A stretch of DNA of 37,700 nucleotides from an uncultured Bacteroidales bacterium (GCA_945787885.1 CALZJF010000022.1:1-37700); one strand, 5' to 3'; positions 18,370 through 26,880 are shown, counted from the stretch's first letter. Numbers and translations: made by a program. The notes: a model not told the origin generated them from the letters alone.

Positions 18370-19224
18370 ATGAGACGACTCTCTTATCTATCTATATCTA
18401 TAAAAATATTATTATTATTATTTATATTATTGTTAATATTATTATTTAGGGGCGGTTCGCTCTCGGTCTTGGCTGCTGCTGCTACTACTCCCTACGATGC
18501 TGACCGCAATCGGTCTGTGCGGAAGGTTTTGCTCCAGCCGGAAGCTCTGCCACGCCCAGCAAACAAAGAGCGCGTCGTTTGCATACAGATGCCCGTGCTG
18601 AATGTGAAGCCGCATGCAGGCAGAGTACCCCTTGTAGAGGGAATTGATGTGAGTCATTATCAGGGACGAATCGACTGGGGCAGAGTGGCTACGGAGGGCG
18701 GAGCCAAATATGCTTATGTGAAAGCTACGGAGGGAGGCGATATGGCCGATGAATACTATTCCTATAACATTCGCGAGGCAAAGGCTGCCGGACTTCTTGT
18801 GGGGGCCTACCACTTCTATCGTCCGCAGCGCGGCGTCGATGCCAACTTCAAGAATATGGTTTCCGTCATTAAGCGTCGAGACATCGATCTCCTGCCGATT
18901 ATTGATGTTGAGACTGTGGGAGGAGTGAGTCGCGAACAGTTTATTGCCGACCTTCAGCAGTTCGTGAAGCGTGTGGAACGGCATTATGGATGCCCCCCTA
19001 TGCTTTATACCGGACAGAACTTTTACAATAAGCATTTTCAGGGTGTCCTTACCGACTATTGTTGGATGATAGCAAAATATCAGGAGGAACCGCCTATTTT
19101 GCTCGATGGCCACATTCCCTGTATGTGGCAATACACGCAGCACGGCAGTGTGTCGGGCATAAGGGGGAATGTTGACCGATCGCGACTGCTGAATGGATCG
19201 CTACATCATTTGAAGATCAAGTAA
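18370..19224 (+). CDS. GH25 family lysozyme (muramidase), paralogue 1
   Basis: 284 residues. The N-terminal hydrophobic segment (about 12-36, 'IKILLLLFILLLILLF') is coded by an AT-only run of ATT/TTA-type triplets and acts as a signal or anchor. The GH25 barrel starts at ~88: 'VEGIDVSHYQGRIDW' with Asp93, 'YAYVKATEGGDMAD', 'GLLVGAYHFYRP', and the catalytic 'PIIDVE' with Asp179/Glu181; it ends 'MWQYTQHGSVSGIRGNVDRSRL'. The enzyme cleaves the MurNAc-GlcNAc bond, probably in self-wall turnover. The window has a second copy at 30161-31057. Confidence 0.92.
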   Translation: MRRLSYLSISIKILLLLFILLLILLFRGGSLSVLAAAATTPYDADRNRSVRKVLLQPEALPRPANKERVVCIQMPVLNVKPHAGRVPLVEGIDVSHYQGRIDWGRVATEGGAKYAYVKATEGGDMADEYYSYNIREAKAAGLLVGAYHFYRPQRGVDANFKNMVSVIKRRDIDLLPIIDVETVGGVSREQFIADLQQFVKRVERHYGCPPMLYTGQNFYNKHFQGVLTDYCWMIAKYQEEPPILLDGHIPCMWQYTQHGSVSGIRGNVDRSRLLNGSLHHLKIK

Positions 19225-19240
19225 ATGTTGGGTAATAAGT

Positions 19241-19286
19241 AGTAGGTAATGAATCTTAGTGCAGAACTAATTTTCATTACCTACTT
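19241..19286. repeat. Dispersed 3'-flank repeat, copy 3 (hairpin, probable terminator)
   Basis: Left arm 19241-19259 (AGTAGGTAATGAATCTTAG), 7-nt loop, right arm 19267-19286 (CTAATTTTCATTACCTACTT), followed by TTT. It lies 16 nt past the GH25 stop, so it could terminate the panB-GH25 transcript. It also forms the left flank of the DUF262 gene pair. Confidence 0.85.
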
Positions 19287-19446
19287 TTTAATCTTACTTG
19301 TCAGGCAATTTTCAACCGCATTTTGGGGTCAAGTCAGAACTGTGCTGTTGGGGTGAAAATACTTAGCTACGCTCTCTTTTTACATAGCTTACGCCTTTCA
19401 AGTGACCATTTTCCACCCTCAGGCTGACCATTTTCAACCTTCTATG

Positions 19447-19465
19447 TGGTCATTCTGAGACGAAA
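19447..19465 (-). repeat. Second dispersed motif, copy 2
   Basis: TGGTCATTCTGAGACGAAA on the plus strand, the reverse complement of the 10097-10115 motif with one difference. Upstream, 'GTGACCATTTTCCACC' and 'CTGACCATTTTCAACC' are related units in the opposite orientation. Confidence 0.55.
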
Positions 19466-19573
19466 AATGCCGTTGAATATAGCCCAAAAATGGTGAGAAA
19501 ATAGCCTTTTTGGCATCAAAAGTGGGGAATATTCATCGTGCACTTTGTCTGATATAAAATTGTCATAATACGC

Positions 19574-21892
19574 TTATTCTACACTTTCAGTAATTTCAAA
19601 CGCTTCCAAGAAATGATCAATCAAAGCGATAATATAATCATTCATGGATGTTCGATCTTCATCTGTCAAATGATGTTTGTCTTTATTGTAATAGTTACCA
19701 ATGAAGGCTATTGGATATAGTGGGCTGTCGAGGTATTCCCGGACTTTCCAGTCATATTTATTTTTTGCAGGGAAAATGGTGTAACTCCAAGAATAACCTA
19801 ACAAAACATTTCCCCATGAGAAATCATCAGAAGGGATAATATTATTATCAGGAAGATTCTTGTATGCTGACACAGCTCTATCTCTGAAATAATCAAGTAA
19901 GTAACCTTCAGAAGTAGCTTTCAGGGTCTTTAATGTAAGCCATGATTTGATTAGTTCAATATGGTCATTTGGAGATTTTATATAATCCTTAACCTTCAGG
20001 AATACATAATTCTTTATGTAAGACAGCATGTCAGGAGCTTCCAACAATCTTTCAACCTGTGGTGATTCCAGCCACCAAGGAGAATCTGGGAGTTTTGAAA
20101 AATAGCATCCTTCAAAGTCATAAGAGCAATAAGGTATATGACCAAAATTGACAAGACCAGATACGACCCGGAATAGTCTAAACCAGTTAGCAAGCTCGTA
20201 GTCGGATTCTTTAGTTCTGCTCCTATGAAGAGCACTACACAATTGGTTTATCTTCATGTATCTGTTAGATAACATTTCGTACGTTATGGTAGCGGTGTCA
20301 ACGGATTTCCATAATGGTGTAATATCCCCCATAAGATACTCGTTATCTTCCCACTGATTGACAGATTCTGCATAGCCATCCTTGCGGAGCTTATCCTTTA
20401 TTTGTTCCTCCTCATCATACCAAACTGGCAGAGATATTAGTGGAATCTTTGTAATGGATAACTCCGATATGTCAGCATTCAGAAGGTTTTCATCTGAAGT
20501 CTGGTTGATGATTTGAACAAGGTAACGCCAGTCCATCCTGCTGTTGGCTCTTCTTGTCAGCTCTCCTTGCTCATTTTTAGACCAAACTAAGTCAAAATAG
20601 TTTCTTCTTAGACGTCTTGTGAAAGGAACTAATAACTGGGTGCCCTTGTGCTCGGCCAATAATGTAATCAGTGGAAGTACAATATCCAAGTCGCAGTTAC
20701 GCAGCCAGTTCCATACGGAGCTTGTATTTGAAAGACTAATATTTGAACCTTTCTTCTTAACGTGCATACTCAACAATATACCACGTAATTCTCCATTGTC
20801 AACAATAGCATCAACAAGTTCTTTTAATGCAAGGAAATATTTGTTTATATTGTCAAGAGAACAGAATTTCTTATAGTTGTCAAAACTCAACTTTATCTCA
20901 TTTGCATTCTCTGTAATTTTTGTCGGGGCACTTACAAAAAGTTCACGAGGGTTCAAGGAAACAGGTTTTCCATCCTTCCACGCTTTCTCTTGCATCAAGC
21001 CTATTTGCCAATACCAGATAAAGAACTCATTCAGTCCATTGTCAGCAGTATTATCTTTACCTCTATTCTGCCAAAACCATTCTTCTCGTTCTTCCCATTG
21101 GTCTGAATAAGTCTCAATCTCTTGTTCGGACAAAGACGGTTTTCCTAAAAGTATAGGTTTGATGTTTTCAGTGGAAGACAAGGGCTCTCCTGTAGTGTTA
21201 ATGACTACATATGTTTCTTCGCCTCTTGAACGGTTTCCCATATCATAATACAGAACCTTCAAATTGTTCAAAACAAACTTGCCAAAGTCAACGAAATCTA
21301 TATGATCATTTTCTTTAAGAACATCATCTATTCTTTGAAGAGCAGAAACCATACTTTGAATAGAAGCATCAAAATCATATTCATTAAAATACCAGCTTGA
21401 AGCCTTAATATCTGTAATGGACGTGTTTTGCGAAATAAAAACATTACGAGCTAAATCACTCAAAAAATACAGTGTACTTTCCCGGATGGCATATTGTAAA
21501 TGTGGCTCAAAATCATCGTTTCGTTCTTTCTTTGATATTAAATAATCATCAAAGCAACCTCTTGCTTTGGTATTTATTACGCCCAACAGTAAGAAAAGCG
21601 TAGTTAATCTCTGCTGACCATCGCATATCTGTATATGATTATGAGGTTGCTCATAACCATAGACCAATCCCATCGTTAAAATGGTGTTAGACTCATTCTC
21701 AAAAAGGTCTATAATATTTTTAACGAAATCTGTGACAAGTTCTCTTGTTTTTTTTGACTTCACGTCAACAACAGCCTTATCACCCCAGCAATAATCGCGC
21801 TGAAGGTCTGGAATAATGACCTTTGTATTTCCTCCAAACAAATCGGAAAGTGAATACTCATTTCCGCTTATGAAACTGACAACTCTATTCAT
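19574..21892 (-). CDS. Large DUF262-domain protein (second gene of a DUF262 pair)
   Basis: 772 residues. The N-terminal DUF262 (ParB/Srx-like fold) has 'IIPDLQRDYCWGDK' (26-39), 'ICDGQQRLTTLFLLLG' (89-104) and 'EETYVVINTTGEPLSSTENIK' (225-245). The rest (about 250-772) is helical and aromatic-rich, with no convincing DUF1524/HNH motif; a terminal 'FIGNYYNKDKHHL' only faintly recalls one. The start overlaps the end of the upstream DUF262/HNH gene by 8 bp, showing tight coupling. DUF262 proteins include GmrS/GmrSD, BrxU and SspE, where this domain binds NTP and controls DNA cleavage. Composition is visibly more A+T-rich than the neighbours. A defence role is inferred. Confidence 0.85.
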   Translation of the reverse strand: MNRVVSFISGNEYSLSDLFGGNTKVIIPDLQRDYCWGDKAVVDVKSKKTRELVTDFVKNIIDLFENESNTILTMGLVYGYEQPHNHIQICDGQQRLTTLFLLLGVINTKARGCFDDYLISKKERNDDFEPHLQYAIRESTLYFLSDLARNVFISQNTSITDIKASSWYFNEYDFDASIQSMVSALQRIDDVLKENDHIDFVDFGKFVLNNLKVLYYDMGNRSRGEETYVVINTTGEPLSSTENIKPILLGKPSLSEQEIETYSDQWEEREEWFWQNRGKDNTADNGLNEFFIWYWQIGLMQEKAWKDGKPVSLNPRELFVSAPTKITENANEIKLSFDNYKKFCSLDNINKYFLALKELVDAIVDNGELRGILLSMHVKKKGSNISLSNTSSVWNWLRNCDLDIVLPLITLLAEHKGTQLLVPFTRRLRRNYFDLVWSKNEQGELTRRANSRMDWRYLVQIINQTSDENLLNADISELSITKIPLISLPVWYDEEEQIKDKLRKDGYAESVNQWEDNEYLMGDITPLWKSVDTATITYEMLSNRYMKINQLCSALHRSRTKESDYELANWFRLFRVVSGLVNFGHIPYCSYDFEGCYFSKLPDSPWWLESPQVERLLEAPDMLSYIKNYVFLKVKDYIKSPNDHIELIKSWLTLKTLKATSEGYLLDYFRDRAVSAYKNLPDNNIIPSDDFSWGNVLLGYSWSYTIFPAKNKYDWKVREYLDSPLYPIAFIGNYYNKDKHHLTDEDRTSMNDYIIALIDHFLEAFEITESVE

Positions 21893-23681
21893 TGTTATCT
21901 TGTATGTTATAATCCTTTTTAAATCTTTCTATGAACAAATCTGCATTAGTTTCAATCTCTTCAATGTCCCATTTGCTACTTGCGAATGATGAGATTGTAT
22001 GTAGCAGATTGCGGCTCTCAAACGTTCTTTCGTTATGGAAGAACTTGAATTTCTTCTCCTCGAACGGCAGGTTGCTAAATTCGGAGTTGTTCTTACCATA
22101 TAACAAAACAAGATTGCCTATACAGTGTTCGCTATATTTGGATGGATTAGAAAATTCCGTATCAGAGTTTCTCAGATTTTTTGCTTTTTCTAATGTGATT
22201 TCTGTGCCATCCCCTCGAACAAACCGTATTTCTTGTGTCTCTTCGTTCACAACCGAATGGTAGAACATTGATTTTGGGTAGATATGTTCCAATGACTTGT
22301 TGTCCCAGATAGAAAAATCAAACTTTACACCTTTATTATCGTTCAGTCTGTTGTATTCAATGACATTAAGACGTAGCAACTGTTTGTATGCCTCAGAATC
22401 AATAACATTATACACATGAGGCTTGCAGAACTTTTCAAGTAAATTCCTTGCACGTTCGCTTCTGCGTTGTTCGTTGGAAACACGTTGATTCTCATTTTTT
22501 AGGTCAATAGTAAATTCTTCTGTTATTTCCTTATGAGTTGACCCAATCAGCCTCCATCGTGAATATTCTTCCAGCGTTTTGTAGTTTCGCTTATTGACAA
22601 TGAAGAACATAATTATATTATACTTGTCTTCTGCATCACCATTAGAAGAAATCATAGCTAACTTCAGATTATTGAAAGAAAGAGGATTGTTGAATATATC
22701 TTCAAAATCTTTCTGCAAATCTCTCAATCCCTTGAAGACCTCTTTGGCTTTTCTCTTATCGCCATCAGGAAGCAGTTGTTTGAATGTTTTGAATGAAAAA
22801 CTCTCATTGTGGTTATACTTAATGAAATAGTATTCAAGTAACAATCCCATAGGCTTTTTAGTATTGAAGAATGATGAAACATCATCTCTATACCACCAAT
22901 AAAGCCATTTATCCCATTCACGAGCATATTTACTACGGAGAGCATTTGTTTCCCAGTCAACTGCGACAATCTCCTGAAGTATAGCATATGTGTCATCTAT
23001 AGTCTTAATGGCGGGAACACCGTTGAGTGTGTCTGGCAAAGAGATGATGTGAAGAATCTCTGCTTTAACAAGTTCCTCGTCGTGCATAGCAGCCTTTTGA
23101 CCATTCATCATTGTGAACGTTCTTACAGCCTTTGAACGACTGATTACTATGTATAAAAGGCTAATCTTGTTTAGAAGGTAATTCAAGAAGCCAAGACGTT
23201 CTTCTATGGCAGGCAACTTGTCGTTAATTTGTTTTATCGCCTCCTTGAAATAGTAGATGTCTTGTATTTTGTTGTCCTCATCAAAAGAGTTATAATCAAA
23301 ATCCGGATCTTTCAATCTTGCGATAAAATCCCTTGACAGGGTGCGAATAGAATAATCAAGATTTATATCTTTGTTTCCACTGATGTTTTCGCGTCCCAGA
23401 CACCACAATAACAAATATATGGTTGTTGTTCGTTGCTGTCCGTCAATTAGAATGATATTTTCACTGTCTTCTACTACAGTTACACCTTGCAAGAAATATT
23501 GCTGTGTTGGGTTACTGTGAAAGGCATTCAGCAGACTGGATAATAGATATTCAACTGACGTTTCTTCTTTACCATTTCTCACAGACCATTTATATCCCCT
23601 CTGGTAATTGGGGATGATGAATTTTTTCTTTCCATTGTCTGGATAAAGATATTCTTTCAGTGTTTTGAAATTTGTTGCCAT
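21885..23681 (-). CDS. GmrSD-like DUF262 + DUF1524 (HNH-type) protein
   Basis: 598 residues from an ATG. The N-terminal DUF262 has 'IIPNYQRGYKW' (22-32), 'ILIDGQQRTTTIYLLL' (77-92) and 'FTMMNGQKAAMHDEELVKAEIL' (189-210). The C-terminal DUF1524-type nuclease has 'SLEHIYPKS' (His466) and 'EHCIGNLVLLYGKNNSEFSN' (518-537), the EHxxP ... IGNL ... NS..SN pattern of the HNH fold. This is the single-chain layout of type IV enzymes that cut modified DNA (GmrSD, BrxU) and of SspE. It is first in a two-gene minus-strand operon with another DUF262 protein. The DNA is A+T-rich against its surroundings. The target modification cannot be told from sequence. Confidence 0.88.
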   Translation of the reverse strand: MATNFKTLKEYLYPDNGKKKFIIPNYQRGYKWSVRNGKEETSVEYLLSSLLNAFHSNPTQQYFLQGVTVVEDSENIILIDGQQRTTTIYLLLWCLGRENISGNKDINLDYSIRTLSRDFIARLKDPDFDYNSFDEDNKIQDIYYFKEAIKQINDKLPAIEERLGFLNYLLNKISLLYIVISRSKAVRTFTMMNGQKAAMHDEELVKAEILHIISLPDTLNGVPAIKTIDDTYAILQEIVAVDWETNALRSKYAREWDKWLYWWYRDDVSSFFNTKKPMGLLLEYYFIKYNHNESFSFKTFKQLLPDGDKRKAKEVFKGLRDLQKDFEDIFNNPLSFNNLKLAMISSNGDAEDKYNIIMFFIVNKRNYKTLEEYSRWRLIGSTHKEITEEFTIDLKNENQRVSNEQRRSERARNLLEKFCKPHVYNVIDSEAYKQLLRLNVIEYNRLNDNKGVKFDFSIWDNKSLEHIYPKSMFYHSVVNEETQEIRFVRGDGTEITLEKAKNLRNSDTEFSNPSKYSEHCIGNLVLLYGKNNSEFSNLPFEEKKFKFFHNERTFESRNLLHTISSFASSKWDIEEIETNADLFIERFKKDYNIQDNNE

Positions 23682-23783
23682 TTAATCAACATGTTTATGA
23701 GTCTGTAAATAAAATGATTGGTAATCAATACATTGGTGGAATGTTTTGAATAAATTGAACCTTTGTGGTAGAAATCATGGACT

Positions 23784-23818
23784 CTTTTGTCCGCAGCATC
23801 GGATGAAGCGGACAAAAG
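23784..23818. promoter_or_regulatory. Perfect 11-bp inverted repeat upstream of the DUF262 operon
   Basis: CTTTTGTCCGC (23784-23794) and GCGGACAAAAG (23808-23818) with a 13-nt spacer, 103 nt upstream of the DUF262/HNH start. Neither strand shows a T-run after the stem, so an operator or mRNA structure is more likely than a terminator. Confidence 0.5.
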
Positions 23819-23860
23819 CATCAAACGCCCTGGCCAATCTTGTCTATAACATATCCAGAT

Positions 23861-23935
23861 AAGTAGGTAATGAAAATTAGTTTTATGTTTGAATGGCCTA
23901 TTTGGGTACAGATTGCCAACTATCATCCACAAATT
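23861..23935 (+). repeat. Dispersed 3'-flank repeat, copy 4 (half element)
   Basis: Begins with AAGTAGGTAATGAAAATTAG (23861-23880, exact). It continues 'TTTTATGTTTGAATG...CTATTTGGG', matching the left half of the long copy (29951-29975). It lies 84 nt past the licD stop on the minus strand and forms the right flank of the DUF262 pair, in inverse orientation to the right arm at 19267-19286. Confidence 0.8.
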
Positions 23936-23963
23936 ATCACCTGCAAGGGATAACAGTTCTTTA

Positions 23964-24773
23964 TTACCTCCTCATCAACTCTGGTACGACAAAGACGGCG
24001 TGGATTTGACGTTTCTCAACAGGGGGGATTTGCATATAATCACCGAATAAGGCAGTGAGGTAGGCATCAGAATTTCCGGGGACGGGAAACTCGCGTCCTT
24101 CAAACGTGGCTGTAGAAAGGGGGAAGATATCGGTGACATCATAGACCACTCCGTATCCGTTGTTCTCCGGGATAACGCACATTTTGCGATTTCGAGGCAG
24201 GACGCAGCATGCCGCCTGCCATACAGCAGAGCAGACGAGGTATTTCGCCCCAAACCATAGAAGTTCGGCAAAAGCGCGGAATGAATAGGGATGGTGCTTG
24301 CACAATATGGATTTGCTGCGAGAAAGTCCACGTACGAAGCGGCGGGTGAATTTCTTCGATACAGCAGGGTAGGGGATGAAAGGAAAAATATCTACATAGA
24401 CGCCCTTTTCGTAGTCAGCCGAAAAATCATCGCCGCCTTCAACGTAGAAGGAGTTGAGATTGCGCACCTTGACGATGGGTTCTTTAGTGGCTTCTACTTC
24501 TGGGGTTTGGACAAAAAGATTTTTGGGGAGTTCGTGCTGAGCCACTTCAATAAAGCGTGCAACATCTTCCTTGCGCATGGCAATATCAATGTCATCGTCC
24601 CAAGGAATGAACCCCTGATGGCGGATAGCTCCGAGGAGTGTGCCGCCGTCGAGCCAATATTCAATGTGGTGTTTGCGGCAGACTTTGTCAATCTCCACGA
24701 GAATGGCGAATTGCTGAAGTTGGCATTGACGCAGGGTGGTGCGACGATATTCTTCTAAAAAGGGGTTGTGCAT
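23964..24773 (-). CDS. LicD-family phosphotransferase
   Basis: 269 residues. The nucleotidyltransferase-fold core is clear: 'YWLDGGTLLGAIRHQGFIPWDDDIDIAMRKEDV' at 39-71, with the metal-binding 'DDDID' at 59-63. LicD proteins transfer phosphocholine from CDP-choline to glycans; the related human FKTN/FKRP transfer ribitol-phosphate from CDP-ribitol. A divergent TarI/IspD-like cytidylyltransferase 231 bp away makes a polyol-phosphate donor plausible here, but this is inference. No choline kinase (LicA) is in the window. A basic stretch (RRFVRGLSRSKSI) and a hydrophobic segment follow near 130-195. Confidence 0.92.
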   Translation of the reverse strand: MHNPFLEEYRRTTLRQCQLQQFAILVEIDKVCRKHHIEYWLDGGTLLGAIRHQGFIPWDDDIDIAMRKEDVARFIEVAQHELPKNLFVQTPEVEATKEPIVKVRNLNSFYVEGGDDFSADYEKGVYVDIFPFIPYPAVSKKFTRRFVRGLSRSKSILCKHHPYSFRAFAELLWFGAKYLVCSAVWQAACCVLPRNRKMCVIPENNGYGVVYDVTDIFPLSTATFEGREFPVPGNSDAYLTALFGDYMQIPPVEKRQIHAVFVVPELMRR

Positions 24774-24840
24774 AGCTGTTAGGATGGGGTGTATATAGAA
24801 TTGGATATGATGAATGTGAAAAACAGAGGTGGAAACAAGG

Positions 24841-24848
24841 CAAAAGTA
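24841..24848 (-). promoter_or_regulatory. Putative -7 element (TACTTTTG) for licD
   Basis: TACTTTTG on the minus strand, 67 nt upstream of the licD ATG. The -33 position has only TTCG. It is divergent from the promoter at 24892-24921. Confidence 0.45.
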
Positions 24849-24891
24849 CAGAAAAATGCCATTATCGAAGAGAAAGAAGGTGGCTTATGTC

Positions 24892-24921
24892 TTGGTATCT
24901 GATTATTTTTCTCTAATTTTG
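24892..24921 (+). promoter_or_regulatory. Bacteroidota-type promoter for the cytidylyltransferase operon
   Basis: TTGG (24892-24895), an 18-nt spacer and TAATTTTG (24914-24921), with about 77 nt of leader before the ATG at 25005. Confidence 0.6.
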
Positions 24922-25004
24922 CATTTAGCAGGTTCTGTTTGTAGGACTTCCCTTTCCTGCAAACGGTTTCTTGTCGTATATCTTCTCCCAAGAAAATAGG
25001 AATC

Positions 25005-25739
25005 ATGAATATTGCAGTGATTTTTGCAGGCGGCAGCGGTAGCAGAATGCACACGAAGTCGCGCCCCAAGCAGTTTTTGAATTTGAACGGTAAGCCAATT
25101 CTGCTCTACACGATAGAGCTGTTTGAAGACCACCCGGAAGTGGATGCCGTGGTCTGTGTGTGCATTGAATCGTGGATACCCTATTTGCTGCAGACGCTGC
25201 AGAAATACGATATCAAAAAAGTGGTGGCTGTCGTCGCTGGAGGAGGAACCGGGCAAGAGTCAATCTACAAAGGCCTGTGTGCAGCAGAAGAGTATGTGCG
25301 GTCGAAGGGTGTGGAGGCCGAAAAGCATGTGGTGCTTATACACGATGGCGTGCGACCGCTGATAAACGAAGAGACCATATCGGCAAATATCAGTAAGGTG
25401 AAAGAATGCGGCAGTTGTATCACGTGTGTGCCTGCCATAGAGACCGTCATCATCAGTCAGGAAGATGGGGCTCTGGAGATTCCCCGACGGTCAGAGTGCA
25501 AGATGGCCCGAGCACCGCAGAGTTTCTTCTTGCATGATATTTTGGCGGTGCATCGCAGAAGTAGGGAGGAAGGACGCACTGACTTCATAGATTCCTGCTC
25601 GATGATGAACTACTATGGGTATAGTTTAGGCACCGTCATGGGACCGATGGAGAATATAAAAATCACGACTCCTTCGGACTATTACGTCATGAGGGCGATG
25701 ATAGAAGTCCGCGAAAATCAGCAGATATTTGGGATTTAA
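25005..25739 (+). CDS. IspD/TarI-family cytidylyltransferase, probably TarI-like
   Basis: 244 residues. CTP-binding 'IFAGGSGSRM' (6-15) and 'PKQFLNLNGKPI' (21-32), 'GQESIYKGL', 'IHDGVRP', and the end 'MENIKITTPSDYYVMRAM'. The family makes CDP-methylerythritol (IspD) or CDP-ribitol (TarI/Bcs1). The 'VPAIETVIIS' and 'ENIKITTP' patterns and the setting beside licD and an extended SDR favour a polyol-phosphate role for a surface polymer over isoprenoid synthesis. This was judged from motif memory and remains uncertain. The next gene starts 11 nt downstream. Confidence 0.8.
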   Translation: MNIAVIFAGGSGSRMHTKSRPKQFLNLNGKPILLYTIELFEDHPEVDAVVCVCIESWIPYLLQTLQKYDIKKVVAVVAGGGTGQESIYKGLCAAEEYVRSKGVEAEKHVVLIHDGVRPLINEETISANISKVKECGSCITCVPAIETVIISQEDGALEIPRRSECKMARAPQSFFLHDILAVHRRSREEGRTDFIDSCSMMNYYGYSLGTVMGPMENIKITTPSDYYVMRAMIEVRENQQIFGI

Positions 25740-25750
25740 CTATACTATAT

Positions 25751-26797
25751 ATGGGTATTCTGCAAGATGATGCCAGGGAATTGGCACAAGGTTTTGCTCT
25801 TGCAAAAGAGTTGGAAGGCTGCCGTGTGCTCATCACGGGAGCCACGGGACTGATAGGAAGCGTATTGGTAAGAAGTCTGCTGCAGATGAACGAATATCGA
25901 GCATTGGGGCTGCAGCTGGTATGTCCGGTCAGAGACTTGCATAAGGTTTGGCGGATGTTTCCAGACATGCCCGTCGATGCCCCGATAGAGTGGGTTGAAT
26001 GTGAAGACATAGCATCGTTCGAAATCGCAGATTACGCCCCCCTCGACTATGTGTTTCATTTGGCAAGCCCTACTGCTTCGGGTTTCTTCGTCGCACATCC
26101 TGTAGAGACGCTTACGGCAAGCATTCTCTCCACTAATCATTTGCTGGAGAGCTTGAAGGGTGCTATTGGGATTCGGGCTTTCGTCTATGTTTCCTCATTA
26201 GAGAGTTATGGAGCCGTGGAAGCCGGAGCAACCGAACATATCAGTGAGGAGCGGCAGGGGTATGTAGATCCCCTCTCGCCACGGAGCAGTTACCCTATGG
26301 GTAAGCGGACGGCAGAATGCCTCTGTGCAGCGTATGCAGAAGAGTATGGGTTGCCCACGCGAATAGCACGCCTCACACAGACGTTTGGTGCAGGCGTTTC
26401 CGCTGATGACAGCCGAGTCTTCGCACAGTTTGCAAAGAGCGTGATGAGGGATGAGGATATCGTCTTGCACACGGAGGGCAAGAGCGCAAAGCCTTATTGC
26501 TACGTGACAGACTGTGTGGCTGCACTTTTGTATATAGCCTTAAAAGGTACTGACGGAGTGGCCTATAATGTGGCAAACGCTTCGACGTATATCAGCATAC
26601 GGGATATGGCTGAGCAACTGCGGAAGAAATTCAATGAGCATATAGCGGTGAGACTGGAACTACACCCTGAAAAAGGCTATGCTCCTACCACACAGCTGCC
26701 TTTAGACACTCACAGATTAGAATCGCTGGGATGGAAGCCCAGGGTAGATTTAATGGAGATGTTCGGCCGACTAATGCGGTGGTATGCTGAAAAATAA
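25751..26797 (+). CDS. NAD-dependent epimerase/dehydratase (extended SDR)
   Basis: 348 residues. NAD-binding 'VLITGATGLIGSVLV' (26-40) with GATGLIG at 30-36; 'FVYVSSLESYG' gives the catalytic Ser near 148; 'YPMGKRTAE' gives Tyr181 and Lys185. 'RLTQTFGAG', 'KPYCYVTDCVAALL' and 'YNVANASTYISIRDMAEQL' are as in UDP-glucuronate decarboxylase and dTDP-glucose dehydratase-like proteins. It follows the cytidylyltransferase by 11 nt, in an operon. It may alter the sugar or polyol before or after CDP activation; the substrate is unknown. Confidence 0.88.
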   Translation: MGILQDDARELAQGFALAKELEGCRVLITGATGLIGSVLVRSLLQMNEYRALGLQLVCPVRDLHKVWRMFPDMPVDAPIEWVECEDIASFEIADYAPLDYVFHLASPTASGFFVAHPVETLTASILSTNHLLESLKGAIGIRAFVYVSSLESYGAVEAGATEHISEERQGYVDPLSPRSSYPMGKRTAECLCAAYAEEYGLPTRIARLTQTFGAGVSADDSRVFAQFAKSVMRDEDIVLHTEGKSAKPYCYVTDCVAALLYIALKGTDGVAYNVANASTYISIRDMAEQLRKKFNEHIAVRLELHPEKGYAPTTQLPLDTHRLESLGWKPRVDLMEMFGRLMRWYAEK

Positions 26798-26880
26798 CAA
26801 GGCTGAAGGATTAGTGATATACAGATTTGTAATAGCTTGTTTTATAGTTGATTGAATTTCGATATCTAAACTGTTGCGCG

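Larger units (their letters stand above)
19225..19573. other. Gene-free stretch between GH25 and the DUF262 pair
   Basis: About 350 bp at the convergent ends of the two units. It contains repeat copy 3 (19241-19286) and a run of related 'GTGACCATT' units: 19401-19420, 19421-19440 and 19442-19465. The last is the reverse complement of the motif at 10097-10115. No gene seen. Confidence 0.6.
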
